This document shows, in pieces, positions 19,305 through 29,000 of a stretch of DNA of 64,000 bases. Within the stretch, counting starts at the first letter, position 1. Each line of letters opens with the position of its first letter. Origin of the DNA: Clostridiales bacterium (lineage in GTDB: Bacteria; Bacillota; Clostridia; Christensenellales; Pumilibacteraceae); the NCBI GenBank assembly GCA_022508405.1, contig JAFLVI010000003.1:1-64000 (forward strand), given 5' to 3'. The notes beneath the pieces are model-generated. The model made no database searches. It was not told where the DNA came from and was given only the letters and a program-made list of their open reading frames with translations. The position numbers and the translations under genes are program-made.

Positions 19305-20231
19305 ATGTCTCAATCGACCGTTTTTTCCATACTGATGATATTGCTCGACAAGCGAAAAGTCTCGCGCGACTACCTTGCCGAAAGATTTTCGGTGAGCAAG
19401 CGCACAGTGTCACGGTATATAGGCGATCTTATCGACGCCGGCGTGCCAATAGTTTCCACTTCCGGACACCACGGCGGATACTCGCTTGCCGACGATTACA
19501 TTGTGGACAAATCGGTGCTTACCGAGGCGGAATCACTGCGAATAAAAGACGCTCTTAACAAAACCGCTTTTTCCTACGACGACAAGGTCAACTTGGCGCT
19601 TATAGAAAAGCTTAACGCCGTAGACCGCGTGCGCGAGCAAGACAACTACATAATCAAGCAATCCGACCTTTACATCGACTGCGACGACTGTCAAGCCGCG
19701 GACATAAAGCCAAAAATAAAAATCCTGTGCGAAGCGATTGAACAGACGCGCGCCACCGACATTAAATACACGGACGCGCGCGGCGCGGTTTCCTACCGCA
19801 CTATCGAGCCGTACACGCTGGTGTTCAAGGCGGGCGCGTGGTATGTTTACGCAATGTGCAAGCTGCGCGGCGACTTTAGGCTTTTTAAGCTGACAAGAAT
19901 AAGCGATTTGAGAAAGACAAGCAAGCGCTTTGTAAAATACGAAAGCAAGCTGGTAGAAAAACTGGAGCTGGAGTTTTACAACGAAATATATATCGATTTG
20001 GAATTCGAGTTCTTTCCCGCCGTCCTTGAAAGCGTGGTGGACTGGCTGGGAATGCAAGCGGTAACCGAGCGCGGCACAAAGCTTGTCGCACACGCCGAAG
20101 TGCCTATGAACGACGCGCTGATAAAACGGCTTTTATCGTACGGCTCGTCTATAAAAATACTTCAGCCGACCGACATCAAAGAGGCTCTGCGCGACGAAGC
20201 AAAGCGCATGACCGAGCTTTATAAAGACTAG
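19305..20231 (+). CDS. HTH/WYL-domain transcriptional regulator
   Basis: MSQSTVFSILMILLDKRKVSRDYLAERFSVSKRTVSRYIGDL and YRTIEPYTLVFKAGAWYVYAMC WYL motif. Confidence 0.88.
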   Translation: MSQSTVFSILMILLDKRKVSRDYLAERFSVSKRTVSRYIGDLIDAGVPIVSTSGHHGGYSLADDYIVDKSVLTEAESLRIKDALNKTAFSYDDKVNLALIEKLNAVDRVREQDNYIIKQSDLYIDCDDCQAADIKPKIKILCEAIEQTRATDIKYTDARGAVSYRTIEPYTLVFKAGAWYVYAMCKLRGDFRLFKLTRISDLRKTSKRFVKYESKLVEKLELEFYNEIYIDLEFEFFPAVLESVVDWLGMQAVTERGTKLVAHAEVPMNDALIKRLLSYGSSIKILQPTDIKEALRDEAKRMTELYKD

Positions 20232-20271
20232 CCTTTACATAAATTACGGCGTTTCGGTCAATACTACTTGT

Positions 20272-20517
20272 ATGGAAGAACACGATTACAAGGATACGTT
20301 GAACGAAATCATCTACGCCGAAGACAACGCGCAAAGCGCCAAGGAAGCCGCAAGGCGGCGCGACGCGGAAATAGCTTACGAAGCGCTTGCCGTATCGTCG
20401 TCCATGGGCGCATTAGGACAGGAAGACGAGCTTGTGGGACTTATGCAGCTTCAGCTGACGCAAGAAGTGTTGTATAAGACTCAGGCCGATTACAACGGCA
20501 ACAAAAAAGACGATTAA
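20272..20517 (+). CDS. Small conserved-looking hypothetical protein (81 aa)
   Basis: Open frame MEEHDYKDTLNEIIYAEDNAQ... followed by a terminator; no recognised domain. Confidence 0.5.
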   Translation: MEEHDYKDTLNEIIYAEDNAQSAKEAARRRDAEIAYEALAVSSSMGALGQEDELVGLMQLQLTQEVLYKTQADYNGNKKDD

Positions 20518-20542
20518 ACAGTCGGTAAAATGACATTAAAAC

Positions 20543-20567
20543 AAAAAAGAGCACAAGGCTCTTTTTT
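20543..20567. terminator. Bidirectional terminator hairpin
   Basis: AAAAAAGAGC-acaag-GCTCTTTTTT. Confidence 0.8.
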
Positions 20568-20590
20568 TGTTAACATAAAAATGAAAAGAA

Positions 20591-21139
20591 TTAAGACTCA
20601 GACACGGATGTATCGGATATTCCATCTTGTTTTTGTTTTACTTTTGTATAAATCAAATATCCGATGATAATTCCGTCGGCTATCAACAGCGGAATAAAGG
20701 TTGAAAGAATCGCAGATAGACAGCTTTGATAATGCACAAATGACGTATATTCCAGATCAAATTCCAAGATGTAGTCTACATTAGATTTAAGTATAATATT
20801 AAGTATTGACGGCAAACAAAAAGCAAATATCGTAAAAAATACAGATACAGCAGAAATCACAGCTAATAATATACGGACAATTTTAAAGAACTGCAACTGC
20901 TTACCCTTTACAAAGAACATAATTACGATTGCAATCAGAACAATACAACCTATTGCAAACACAAGCGACAAAACAGAAGTAACAACAAACAGTGTGCGCT
21001 CTTCATCCGCAATCCGCAAAGAAAAAATTTTGGTCGTTGACATTTGCAAAAATGTAATCAAGCCGAACAAGCCCACTATCGCAGAAATCAGGCAAAAACC
21101 TACGAGTGAACAGAGCACCGCTTTTTTCCAATCTTTCAT
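20591..21139 (-). CDS. Hypothetical membrane protein (182 aa)
   Basis: Four hydrophobic segments, SD aggag. Confidence 0.55.
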   Translation of the reverse strand: MKDWKKAVLCSLVGFCLISAIVGLFGLITFLQMSTTKIFSLRIADEERTLFVVTSVLSLVFAIGCIVLIAIVIMFFVKGKQLQFFKIVRILLAVISAVSVFFTIFAFCLPSILNIILKSNVDYILEFDLEYTSFVHYQSCLSAILSTFIPLLIADGIIIGYLIYTKVKQKQDGISDTSVSES

Positions 21140-21277
21140 AAGAATCTCCTTTGGTTAAATATATGCTTAATTATATATGATAAATCTCCCTACGTCAATA
21201 AGAATTTAATTATAAAATATAAACTTTTTTTACGCTCACGCCCACTCGGGTTCGACTCCGCTCACATTTATTACCGC

Positions 21278-21309
21278 AAACAAAAAATCCGCATAAAGCG
21301 GATTGTTTG
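21278..21309 (-). terminator. Terminator-like hairpin downstream of tRNA-Leu
   Basis: AATCCGC-ataaa-GCGGATT with flanking complementary A/T tracts. Confidence 0.6.
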
Positions 21310-21313
21310 TTTG

Positions 21314-21401
21314 TGGTGCCGGTGATCGGAGTCGAACCGATACGGGTTATTAGCCCACCGGATTTTGAGTCCGGCGCGTCTGCCAATTCCACCACACCGG
21401 C
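21314..21401 (-). tRNA. tRNA-Leu(CAA), CCA encoded
   Basis: Minus strand GCCGGTG...CCGGACTCAAAATCCGG...TATCGGTTCGACTCCGATCACCGGCACCA; acceptor stem pairs, long variable arm, anticodon CAA. Confidence 0.95.
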
Positions 21402-21412
21402 AAAACACAGTT

Positions 21413-21441
21413 ATTTTACAACACTCAGCTTTGTTTGTCAA
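21413..21441 (-). promoter_or_regulatory. Promoter of tRNA-Leu
   Basis: TTGACA-17-TAAAAT on the minus strand. Confidence 0.65.
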
Positions 21442-21537
21442 GCATTTTTGTGTAATATGCTTTACTGCATGATTTTCTTGTTGCGTTTTTACTGTAAAAG
21501 GTATATAATATATGCGATATTTTTTTTAGGACATACC

Positions 21538-22530
21538 ATGAACAAAAAGATTAAAGTAGGTATTGTAGGCGCAAACGGCTATGCCGGCGCGGAAGTGTTA
21601 AGGCTTATCGCACAGCATCCTTTGACAGAACTCAGCGTGGTGACAAGCCGCGCACAGTTGGGCAAAAAGGTGTCGTCCGCGTTTCCAGCACTGCCGTGCG
21701 ATTTGGATTTTTCCGACGCGTCCGACCCTTTACTTAAAAAATGCGACGTAGTGTTTACCGCACTGCCCCAAACGGCGGGCGCGAGTCTTATCGGCGAGCT
21801 AATCGACGCCGGCGTTCGCGTTATCGACCTGTCCGCAGACTATAGGTTTACCGATATTGCTACATACGAGCGAACCTACGGAGTGACCCACCCCCGCCCC
21901 GATCTTAACAAGCTTGCCGTATACGGCTTGTGCGAAGTAAACCGTCAAAAAATCAAGTCGGCACAGCTTGTTGCCAACCCCGGCTGCTATGTGACAAGCG
22001 TTCTTCTTCCCATGATTGCCGCATGCAAAGCGACAAAAATAAGCGGCATAATAGCGGACAGCAAAAGCGGCGTATCCGGCGCGGGCAGAAAGGCGGACGA
22101 AGCGTATTCGTACTGCACTCTTGACGAAAACTTTAAGGCGTACGGTGTGTTCACCCACCGCCACGCGCCCGAAATATCCGAAAAGCTGGGACAGAGTATT
22201 CTGTTTACGCCCCACCTACTCCCCATTAAACGCGGCATACTTTCCACCGTATACTTTGAAGCCGACGATCCCGCCGCCGCGCAAAACGCGCTTAAAACGG
22301 CTTACAAGGACGAGCCGTTTGTAAGCTACACCGATACGCTTCCCGAAATCGCGCATGTGGCGCACACAAACCGTTGCATGTTTTCCGCACGGTTTGACGG
22401 CAATCGCGGCATAGTTATATCGGTTATTGACAATCTGTTAAAGGGCGCGGCAGGTCAAGCGGTGCAAAACATGAACATTATGTTTGGATTTGACGAAACT
22501 TCGGGCTTGCCTATTTACGCACCTATTTAA
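21538..22530 (+). CDS. argC: N-acetyl-gamma-glutamyl-phosphate reductase
   Basis: MNKKIKVGIVGANGYAGAEVLRL, VANPGCYVTS. Confidence 0.95.
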   Translation: MNKKIKVGIVGANGYAGAEVLRLIAQHPLTELSVVTSRAQLGKKVSSAFPALPCDLDFSDASDPLLKKCDVVFTALPQTAGASLIGELIDAGVRVIDLSADYRFTDIATYERTYGVTHPRPDLNKLAVYGLCEVNRQKIKSAQLVANPGCYVTSVLLPMIAACKATKISGIIADSKSGVSGAGRKADEAYSYCTLDENFKAYGVFTHRHAPEISEKLGQSILFTPHLLPIKRGILSTVYFEADDPAAAQNALKTAYKDEPFVSYTDTLPEIAHVAHTNRCMFSARFDGNRGIVISVIDNLLKGAAGQAVQNMNIMFGFDETSGLPIYAPI

Positions 22531-22574
22531 TCGTAAATTCATATATATATTCGGTTAACAAAAAGAGGAACGAC

Positions 22575-23441
22575 ATGAAAGACTTTATTAAATCGACTAT
22601 AGAACGCGCAAACATAATCTGCGAAGCGCTTCCGTACATACGCAAGTACAGCGGTAAAACGCTGGTTATAAAGTACGGCGGCAACGCGATGAACGACGAT
22701 GCGATTACCACCACCATACTTCAGGACATTGCTGCGTTAAAGATTGTGGGCGTAAACCCCATACTTGTGCACGGCGGCGGGCCCGAAATAAACAAAATGC
22801 TGTCCCGTATCGGCGTACAGCCGCAGTTTAAAAACGGTCTGCGCGTGACCGACGAACAAACGATGGAAGTCGCGCAAATGATACTGTGCGGCAAAATAAA
22901 CAAAAACATCGTCGGCGAGCTTAACGGCATGGGCGTAAAGGCAATAGGCTTGTGCGGAAAGGATTCCCAGCTAATCAAGGCGGAGACTCTCGACCCCGAT
23001 TTGGGCTACGTGGGCAAGATAACCGAAATCAACGCAAAACTGCTGGAAATACTGGCAAAGGATGAGTTTATTCCCGTAATCGCGTCCATTGCCACCGATG
23101 ACAAAGGCATCAGCTACAACGTGAACGCCGACACCGCCGCGGCGGCAATCGGCGCGGCAATGCACGCGGAGAAACTCTTGTTCCTTACAGACATAGACGG
23201 CATTATGACCGATAAAGACGATCCCAAAACGCTAATCAACCGAATTTCCGTTTCCGGTCTGAAAAAGATGATTGCGGACGGCTCGATATCCGGCGGCATG
23301 GTGCCCAAGGCACAAAGCTGTATCGACGCGATTGAGCGCGGCATAAACAGCGTATTTGTTCTTAACGGAACGCTCCCCCATTCCATACTGTTGGAGTTGT
23401 TTACAGACAGCGGCGTGGGCACTATGATAGAAAAGGATTAA
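22575..23441 (+). CDS. argB: Acetylglutamate kinase
   Basis: VIKYGGNAM, LVHGGGPEINKML, LTDIDGIM. Confidence 0.96.
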   Translation: MKDFIKSTIERANIICEALPYIRKYSGKTLVIKYGGNAMNDDAITTTILQDIAALKIVGVNPILVHGGGPEINKMLSRIGVQPQFKNGLRVTDEQTMEVAQMILCGKINKNIVGELNGMGVKAIGLCGKDSQLIKAETLDPDLGYVGKITEINAKLLEILAKDEFIPVIASIATDDKGISYNVNADTAAAAIGAAMHAEKLLFLTDIDGIMTDKDDPKTLINRISVSGLKKMIADGSISGGMVPKAQSCIDAIERGINSVFVLNGTLPHSILLELFTDSGVGTMIEKD

Positions 23442-23481
23442 AAAAAGGACTCATATAATTTGCACGGAGGTCGCGGCAAAT

Positions 23482-24672
23482 ATGAACTTCAGTAAAATCA
23501 AGGAAGCCGAAGCGGCGCACTACATGCCCGTCTTTTCCAGAGACAGCTTGGCGATAGAACGCGGCGAAGGCAACTGCCTTTACGACATAAACGGAAACAA
23601 GTACGTGGACTTTGTTGCCGGCATAGCCACCAACATACTCGGCTACAACCACCCCGAATACACCGAAGCGGTGGTAGCTCAGGTAAAAAAGCTGATGCAC
23701 GTATCCAACCACTACTACACGGAAGTTCAGTCGCGGTACATAACGCGCCTTTGCGAAGCGTCGGGGTTTCCCCGCGTGTTTTTGTGCAACTCCGGCGCAG
23801 AAGCCAATGAGTGCGCCATAAAGCTTGCGCGCAGGTACTTTAAAAACCACGGCGGGGACAAAGTGATTCTTTCCGCCGCGGGCGCTTTCCACGGCAGAAC
23901 ACTTGCAACACTAACCGTCACGGGCAACGCCGCACAGCATGACAGGTATTCCCCGCTGCCGCAAGGCTTTGACAGCTTTATCTACAACGACTTTGACGAC
24001 TTTAAGCGCAAGCTGACCGACGACGTCGGCGCGGTCATACTGGAAACAATTCAGGGCGAATGCGGCGTGCGCCCCTTTTCCAACGACTTTTTGGTAAACG
24101 CTTACGCGCTGTGCAAGTCCAAGGGCGTGCTGTTTATTGTGGACGAAGTGCAGACCGGCATGGGCAGAACGGGCACGTTGTTCTCGTTTGAGCATTTCGG
24201 CATACAACCCGATATTATAACCATGGCAAAAGGCATAGCGGGCGGCATCCCCATGGGCGCGTGCCTTGCTACCGAAGAGGTTGGCACGGCGTTTTCGCTG
24301 GGCGACCACGGCTCAACTTTCGGCGGAAACGCGCTTGCGTGCGCTGCGGCGGATAAAGTGCTGGAAATTTTGCAAAACGGGCTTCTCGCCCGCTCGCAGG
24401 AAGTCGGCGAGTATCTGGGCAACCGTCTTGCGCATTTTTCCAAATACAACTTTATCTCCGACATTCGCGGTATGGGGCTTATGCGCGGCATACAGCTGTC
24501 AGACAAGATTCCCGCCGCGGCGTTTGAGGGCAAACTGCGCGAAAAAGGCTATCTTGTAAACGTGGCGGGAAACAACACACTGCGCATTATTCCCCCGCTT
24601 ACGATAACCGAACAGGAAATAGACGGGCTTGTCGATGCGCTGGACGAAATCTGCGCAAGCACAAACGCGTAA
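23482..24672 (+). CDS. argD: Acetylornithine aminotransferase
   Basis: Class III aminotransferase: FLCNSGAEANECAIKLAR, VDEVQTGMGRTG. Confidence 0.95.
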   Translation: MNFSKIKEAEAAHYMPVFSRDSLAIERGEGNCLYDINGNKYVDFVAGIATNILGYNHPEYTEAVVAQVKKLMHVSNHYYTEVQSRYITRLCEASGFPRVFLCNSGAEANECAIKLARRYFKNHGGDKVILSAAGAFHGRTLATLTVTGNAAQHDRYSPLPQGFDSFIYNDFDDFKRKLTDDVGAVILETIQGECGVRPFSNDFLVNAYALCKSKGVLFIVDEVQTGMGRTGTLFSFEHFGIQPDIITMAKGIAGGIPMGACLATEEVGTAFSLGDHGSTFGGNALACAAADKVLEILQNGLLARSQEVGEYLGNRLAHFSKYNFISDIRGMGLMRGIQLSDKIPAAAFEGKLREKGYLVNVAGNNTLRIIPPLTITEQEIDGLVDALDEICASTNA

Positions 24673-24702
24673 TTAAGCCTTTTCTGTTAAACAACCGAAT
24701 GC

Positions 24703-24734
24703 AAAAGCACAAAAAAAGGTTTTTGTGCTTTTTT
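24703..24734 (+). terminator. Terminator after argD
   Basis: AAAAGCACAAAAA-aagg-TTTTTGTGCTTTTTT. Confidence 0.85.
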
Positions 24735-24825
24735 ACTTGCTTTAATTTATCAATAATGATAAAATATTATGTGTTACAGCAAATATCGACCGCGTTATTA
24801 TTCGGTCGCACAGTCAGGAGAAACA

Positions 24826-25773
24826 ATGGACGTATCGTCATACAAGCCCAAGGGCAGAATAGAACACAAACATCTACTTAACCTACTCGATTATTCGGCT
24901 GCCGATATTTACGAGATTTTGCATTTGGCAGGATCGCTTAAAACATCATTCCACAAGGGCAAAAAGCACGAGCTTCTCAAGGGCAAAACCCTTGCGATGA
25001 TATTCAGCAAATCATCCACCCGCACGCGCGTATCGTTTGAAATGGGCATGCACCAACTGGGCGGACACTCGCTGTTTTTGTCCAGCAACGACATTCAACT
25101 GGGCAGAGGCGAAACCATACACGACACCGCCAAAGTTCTTTCGCGCTACGGCATAGACGGTATTATGATTCGCACCTTCAAACAGTCGGACGTGGAAGAC
25201 CTTGCACGTTACGGCACGTTTTCGGTTATAAACGGCCTTACGGACGACTTTCACCCCTGCCAAGCTCTTGCCGATATTTTTACCGCTTACGAAAAGTACG
25301 GGCATCTTAACGGCATAAAACTTGCGTACTTCGGCGACGGCAACAACATGGCGCACTCGCTTATGCTGGCTGGCGCAAAGACCGGTATGGAAGTGTGCAT
25401 TTGCTCGCCGGAAGGCTTCTCGCCCAATCCCGATATAACCGCGGCGGCGCAAAAATTCGGCAAAGTTACTGTCACCGACAATGTGGAAGAAGCCGCAACA
25501 AACGCTGACGTACTGTATACCGACGTCTTCTTTTCCATGGGTCAGGCCAAAGACCCCAAAAAAGAAAAAGTGCTTATGCCCTATCAGGTCAATGCCGATG
25601 TAATGGCAATGGCAAAAAAGGACGCCGTGTTTATGCACTGTCTGCCCGCACACCGCGGCGAAGAAGTTACGGAAGACGTAATAGACTCCGAGCGCTCGGT
25701 AATCTTTCAGGAAGCGGAAAATCGCCTGCATGTGCAAAAGGCAATCATGTGCTTGCTGATGGGCAAAAGATAA
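24826..25773 (+). CDS. argF: Ornithine carbamoyltransferase
   Basis: SKSSTRTRVSFE, HCLPAHRGEEV; SD aggag before ATG 24826. Confidence 0.95.
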   Translation: MDVSSYKPKGRIEHKHLLNLLDYSAADIYEILHLAGSLKTSFHKGKKHELLKGKTLAMIFSKSSTRTRVSFEMGMHQLGGHSLFLSSNDIQLGRGETIHDTAKVLSRYGIDGIMIRTFKQSDVEDLARYGTFSVINGLTDDFHPCQALADIFTAYEKYGHLNGIKLAYFGDGNNMAHSLMLAGAKTGMEVCICSPEGFSPNPDITAAAQKFGKVTVTDNVEEAATNADVLYTDVFFSMGQAKDPKKEKVLMPYQVNADVMAMAKKDAVFMHCLPAHRGEEVTEDVIDSERSVIFQEAENRLHVQKAIMCLLMGKR

Positions 25774-25787
25774 AAATTAAAGGATAA

Positions 25788-26309
25788 ATGGTTGATATAA
25801 TGTATTTGGCAATACGCCGCGCAACCGATAACGACACGGATAAGGTTCTTAAGGTAACAAAGGAATCGTTTTCGCTGTACCAAGAGGAATTGCACGTAAA
25901 CTACGAGGTAAAGGCGCTTAAAGAAACCATAGAAACCACCCTAAATGACATACGCGAAAACGCGGTGTTTGTAGTGGAGCGGTTTGGCGAACTTGTGGGC
26001 GCAATTCGCATAAAAAAGCTGTCCGATGATCTTTGGTACATATATCGTTTTGGCGTCAGTCCCAAAATAAGCAACAGTGGCTTAGGGTCTGCGCTGTTGG
26101 ACGCGGCAATAAATTACGCGCGCGAAAACGGCGCAAAAGCGATTGCTCTGCATACCAACGCCAAATATTACCGCCTTGCAAGATACTATTACGGCAAGCA
26201 GTTTTTCGTCCATTCCACAACATTCGACCGCGGATATGTGCGCGCGCTTTTTGTGCTGGAGCTTGTTGCGGACGCAGGCATAGACCTATCCCCCGCTTTT
26301 TTACAATAA
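25788..26309 (+). CDS. GNAT-family N-acetyltransferase
   Basis: IRRATDNDTDKVLKV... GVSPKISNSGLGSALLDAAINYARENGAKAIALHTNA acetyl-CoA-binding pattern; 14 nt after argF. Confidence 0.8.
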   Translation: MVDIMYLAIRRATDNDTDKVLKVTKESFSLYQEELHVNYEVKALKETIETTLNDIRENAVFVVERFGELVGAIRIKKLSDDLWYIYRFGVSPKISNSGLGSALLDAAINYARENGAKAIALHTNAKYYRLARYYYGKQFFVHSTTFDRGYVRALFVLELVADAGIDLSPAFLQ

Positions 26310-26329
26310 ATAATAGTAAATAAAAAGCT

Positions 26330-26354
26330 AGCGCGCTACCACCGGTAGCGCGCT
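26330..26354. terminator. Strong hairpin between convergent genes
   Basis: AGCGCGCTACC-acc-GGTAGCGCGCT. Confidence 0.75.
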
Positions 26355-26372
26355 TTAATTTTACCTATTATT

Positions 26373-26392
26373 TATTCTTAATTCTTAATTAG
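26373..26392 (-). repeat. Heptameric GAATTAA repeat at a stop codon
   Basis: Minus strand TTAAGAATTAAGAAT. Confidence 0.6.
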
Positions 26393-26970
26393 TCTAAAAG
26401 ACTGTCAAGGCTCATCGAATATGCGGGGATAAACACGTCAAGGAAGTATTTTACCGATTTTTCGGGGACTTCGTTAAGGTTGTTAAGCGTGGCCTCGTAC
26501 GCCTTTTCAAACTCCTTGTTGCCCACCGCAAGCTCTTCCACGCATTTTATAAGCGCGCTCATTTTGTCCGCACGCTTTACGTAAACGTATTCCGGCTCTT
26601 TTTTGTCAGCCTTGACGTACGGCGAGAATGCGGCTTTCAGCTCTTCCGGCAGTGTGTCCACCAGCTTTTGCTCGGCGCGGCGCTCTATATTCTTGTACGC
26701 GCGGTTTATGTCCGCATCGTAATACTTGACGGGCGTGGGAAGATCGCCTGTTACAACTTCCGCCGCTTCGTGGTACAGCGCGATTACAGCCGCTCTTTCT
26801 GCGTCCAGCTTGCCGCCGTATAATGTGTTTTCTATCACGCACAGCGCGTGCGCTATCATGGCCACTTGCATTGTGTGCTGTGCCACGTCCTCCACCGATG
26901 TGTTGCGCATAAGCGCCCACCTATCGATGAGCTTCATCCTATCCAAAAACGCAAAAAATTTACTCGGCAT
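26389..26970 (-). CDS. HD-domain 5'-deoxynucleotidase (YfbR-like)
   Basis: VAQHTMQVAMIAHAL...ALYHEAAEVVTGDLPTPVKYY; start MPSKFF overlaps the tkt stop. Confidence 0.85.
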   Translation of the reverse strand: MPSKFFAFLDRMKLIDRWALMRNTSVEDVAQHTMQVAMIAHALCVIENTLYGGKLDAERAAVIALYHEAAEVVTGDLPTPVKYYDADINRAYKNIERRAEQKLVDTLPEELKAAFSPYVKADKKEPEYVYVKRADKMSALIKCVEELAVGNKEFEKAYEATLNNLNEVPEKSVKYFLDVFIPAYSMSLDSLLD

Positions 26971-28975
26971 CAGTTCTATTCCCGAACAGAGCTTCCGCCT
27001 TACTGCAGGTGCGGATTGTCTTTTTGGCAAGCTTGACCACATTATCGGCAGTAAAGCCGCAAATCTCAAACATGATATTGGCAGGCGCGCTCATGCCGAA
27101 TGAATCTATACAGCAGTATTCTCCGTCCAAACCGACATACTTGTACCAGCATGTGCTTCTGCCCGCCTCAACGGCAACGCGTGCGCGCACATTGGACGGC
27201 AAAACCGATTCCTTGTACTTAGCCGTCTGAATGTCAAACAGCTCCATACACGGCATACTCACTACGCGCGCGTCTATGTTTTCTTTTAACAGTTCCGCTT
27301 TGGCGTTCATTGCAAGCGAAAGTTCGGAGCCGCTTGCGATAAGAATGACGTCCGGCGTTTCCTTATTGCTGTCTTCGGCGATATAGCCGCCAAACAGCGC
27401 GTCGGGCGTAGTGCATTCAAGCTGCGGCAGGTTTTGACGGGACGTAACAATCACCGTGGGGCTTTTTCCCGTCCAAGCGGATTCGTACGCCGCCGCCGTT
27501 TCGGTTGCGTCTGCGGGACGGAAAACCTTTATATTGGGGATTGAGCGCAACATGGTAAGCTGTTCTATAGGCTGATGCGTGGGGCCGTCCTCGCCTACGC
27601 CTATGCTGTCGTGCGAAAGAATGTAAACGACGGGGATATTCATGAGCGCGCTCATGCGGATAGCCGCTTTCATATAATCGGAAAACACGGTAAACGTCGC
27701 GCAAAACGGCAAAAGTCCGCCGTGCAGATACATGCCGTTGCATATTGCGCCCATCGCATGCTCGCGTATGCCGAAGTGAATATTGCGCCCGTTTTCCGTT
27801 GCCGATACGTCGCCGCCGTCCTTGATTACAACCATATTGGACGTGGCAAGGTCGGCGGAACCGCCTACTATATACGGGTTATACTCCGCAACGGTATTGA
27901 GTATGCGCTGGCTGGACGCGCGCGTCGCTTCCGGCTTTTCGGGCTTTTCATAAATGCTGTCCAGCGCGTCGAAATCTATGTTGCCCTTGCGCCATAATTG
28001 GAATTCCTCGTATTCTTCGGGGTACTTGGTCTTGTACGCCTTGACGATTTTATTCCAGTCGGCTTGCGCTTTGGCAAACTCTGGCGCCATTTCGGCTATA
28101 TGGTTTGTAACCTGCTGCGGCACTTCAAACGCCGCCGTCTTGTAAGCAAGCTTGGCGCGCAGCTCCTTTACATTGTCCGCGCCGAGCGGAGCGCCGTGAC
28201 ACTTGCTTGTGCCTGCAAGCGGAGATCCGTACCCTATTGTTGTATTTACAATAATAAGCGACGGCTTTTCTTTTTCGTCTTTGGCAAGCGTGATTGCCGC
28301 GGAAATGGCTTCCACATCTTCGCCGTCGTTTACGCGCAGTACCTGCCAGCCGAGCGCCTCGTGGCGTTTCCCCACGTCCTCGGTGAAGGCAAGATCTGTG
28401 CTTCCTTCAATGGTTATGCGGTTGCTATCGTACAGCACAATAAGCTTGCCCAGCTTTTGCGTGCCGGCAAAAGACGCCGCTTCGTTTTCTATGCCTTCCA
28501 TCATGCACCCGTCGCCGCACAGCGCGTAGGTGTAGTGGTTTATAAGCTCGCAGTCGGGTTTGTTAAACTTGCTTGCAAGGATGCGTTCCGCTAAGGCAAA
28601 GCCCACGGCATTCGCTATGCCCTGTCCGAGCGGGCCTGTGGATACTTCCACGCCGGCGGTAACACCGTATTCGGGATGACCGGGGGTCTTGGACGTGTGC
28701 TGGCGGAAGCGCATAAGATCTTCCTTGGTGAGTCCGTATCCAAACACATGTAAAAGCGAATACAACAGCGCCGATCCGTGCCCCGCGGAAAGGACAAACC
28801 TGTCGCGGTCGAAAAAGTTGGGATCTTTGGGATTGTGCTTAAGCTGTTTTGCAAACAACGCATAACCCATGGGCGCCGCGCCTAAGCATATGCCGGGGTG
28901 TCCGCTCTTTGCCTTTTCTATAGCTTCGACGGAAAGCATACGCAGTGTGGAAATTGTAAGTTGTTCGTTTGTCAT
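26960..28975 (-). CDS. tkt: Transketolase
   Basis: GHPGICLGAAPMGYALF, GDGCMMEGIENEAASFAG, THQPIEQLTMLRSIPN. Confidence 0.96.
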   Translation of the reverse strand: MTNEQLTISTLRMLSVEAIEKAKSGHPGICLGAAPMGYALFAKQLKHNPKDPNFFDRDRFVLSAGHGSALLYSLLHVFGYGLTKEDLMRFRQHTSKTPGHPEYGVTAGVEVSTGPLGQGIANAVGFALAERILASKFNKPDCELINHYTYALCGDGCMMEGIENEAASFAGTQKLGKLIVLYDSNRITIEGSTDLAFTEDVGKRHEALGWQVLRVNDGEDVEAISAAITLAKDEKEKPSLIIVNTTIGYGSPLAGTSKCHGAPLGADNVKELRAKLAYKTAAFEVPQQVTNHIAEMAPEFAKAQADWNKIVKAYKTKYPEEYEEFQLWRKGNIDFDALDSIYEKPEKPEATRASSQRILNTVAEYNPYIVGGSADLATSNMVVIKDGGDVSATENGRNIHFGIREHAMGAICNGMYLHGGLLPFCATFTVFSDYMKAAIRMSALMNIPVVYILSHDSIGVGEDGPTHQPIEQLTMLRSIPNIKVFRPADATETAAAYESAWTGKSPTVIVTSRQNLPQLECTTPDALFGGYIAEDSNKETPDVILIASGSELSLAMNAKAELLKENIDARVVSMPCMELFDIQTAKYKESVLPSNVRARVAVEAGRSTCWYKYVGLDGEYCCIDSFGMSAPANIMFEICGFTADNVVKLAKKTIRTCSKAEALFGNRTDAE

Positions 28976-29000
28976 ATATTTCTCCTTTTACAAGTGTCTG

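Noticed and set aside
21210-21395. 61-aa minus ORF MVELADAPDSKSGGLITRIGSTPITG
   Set aside because: Classic spurious translation of the tRNA-Leu gene, which it overlaps.
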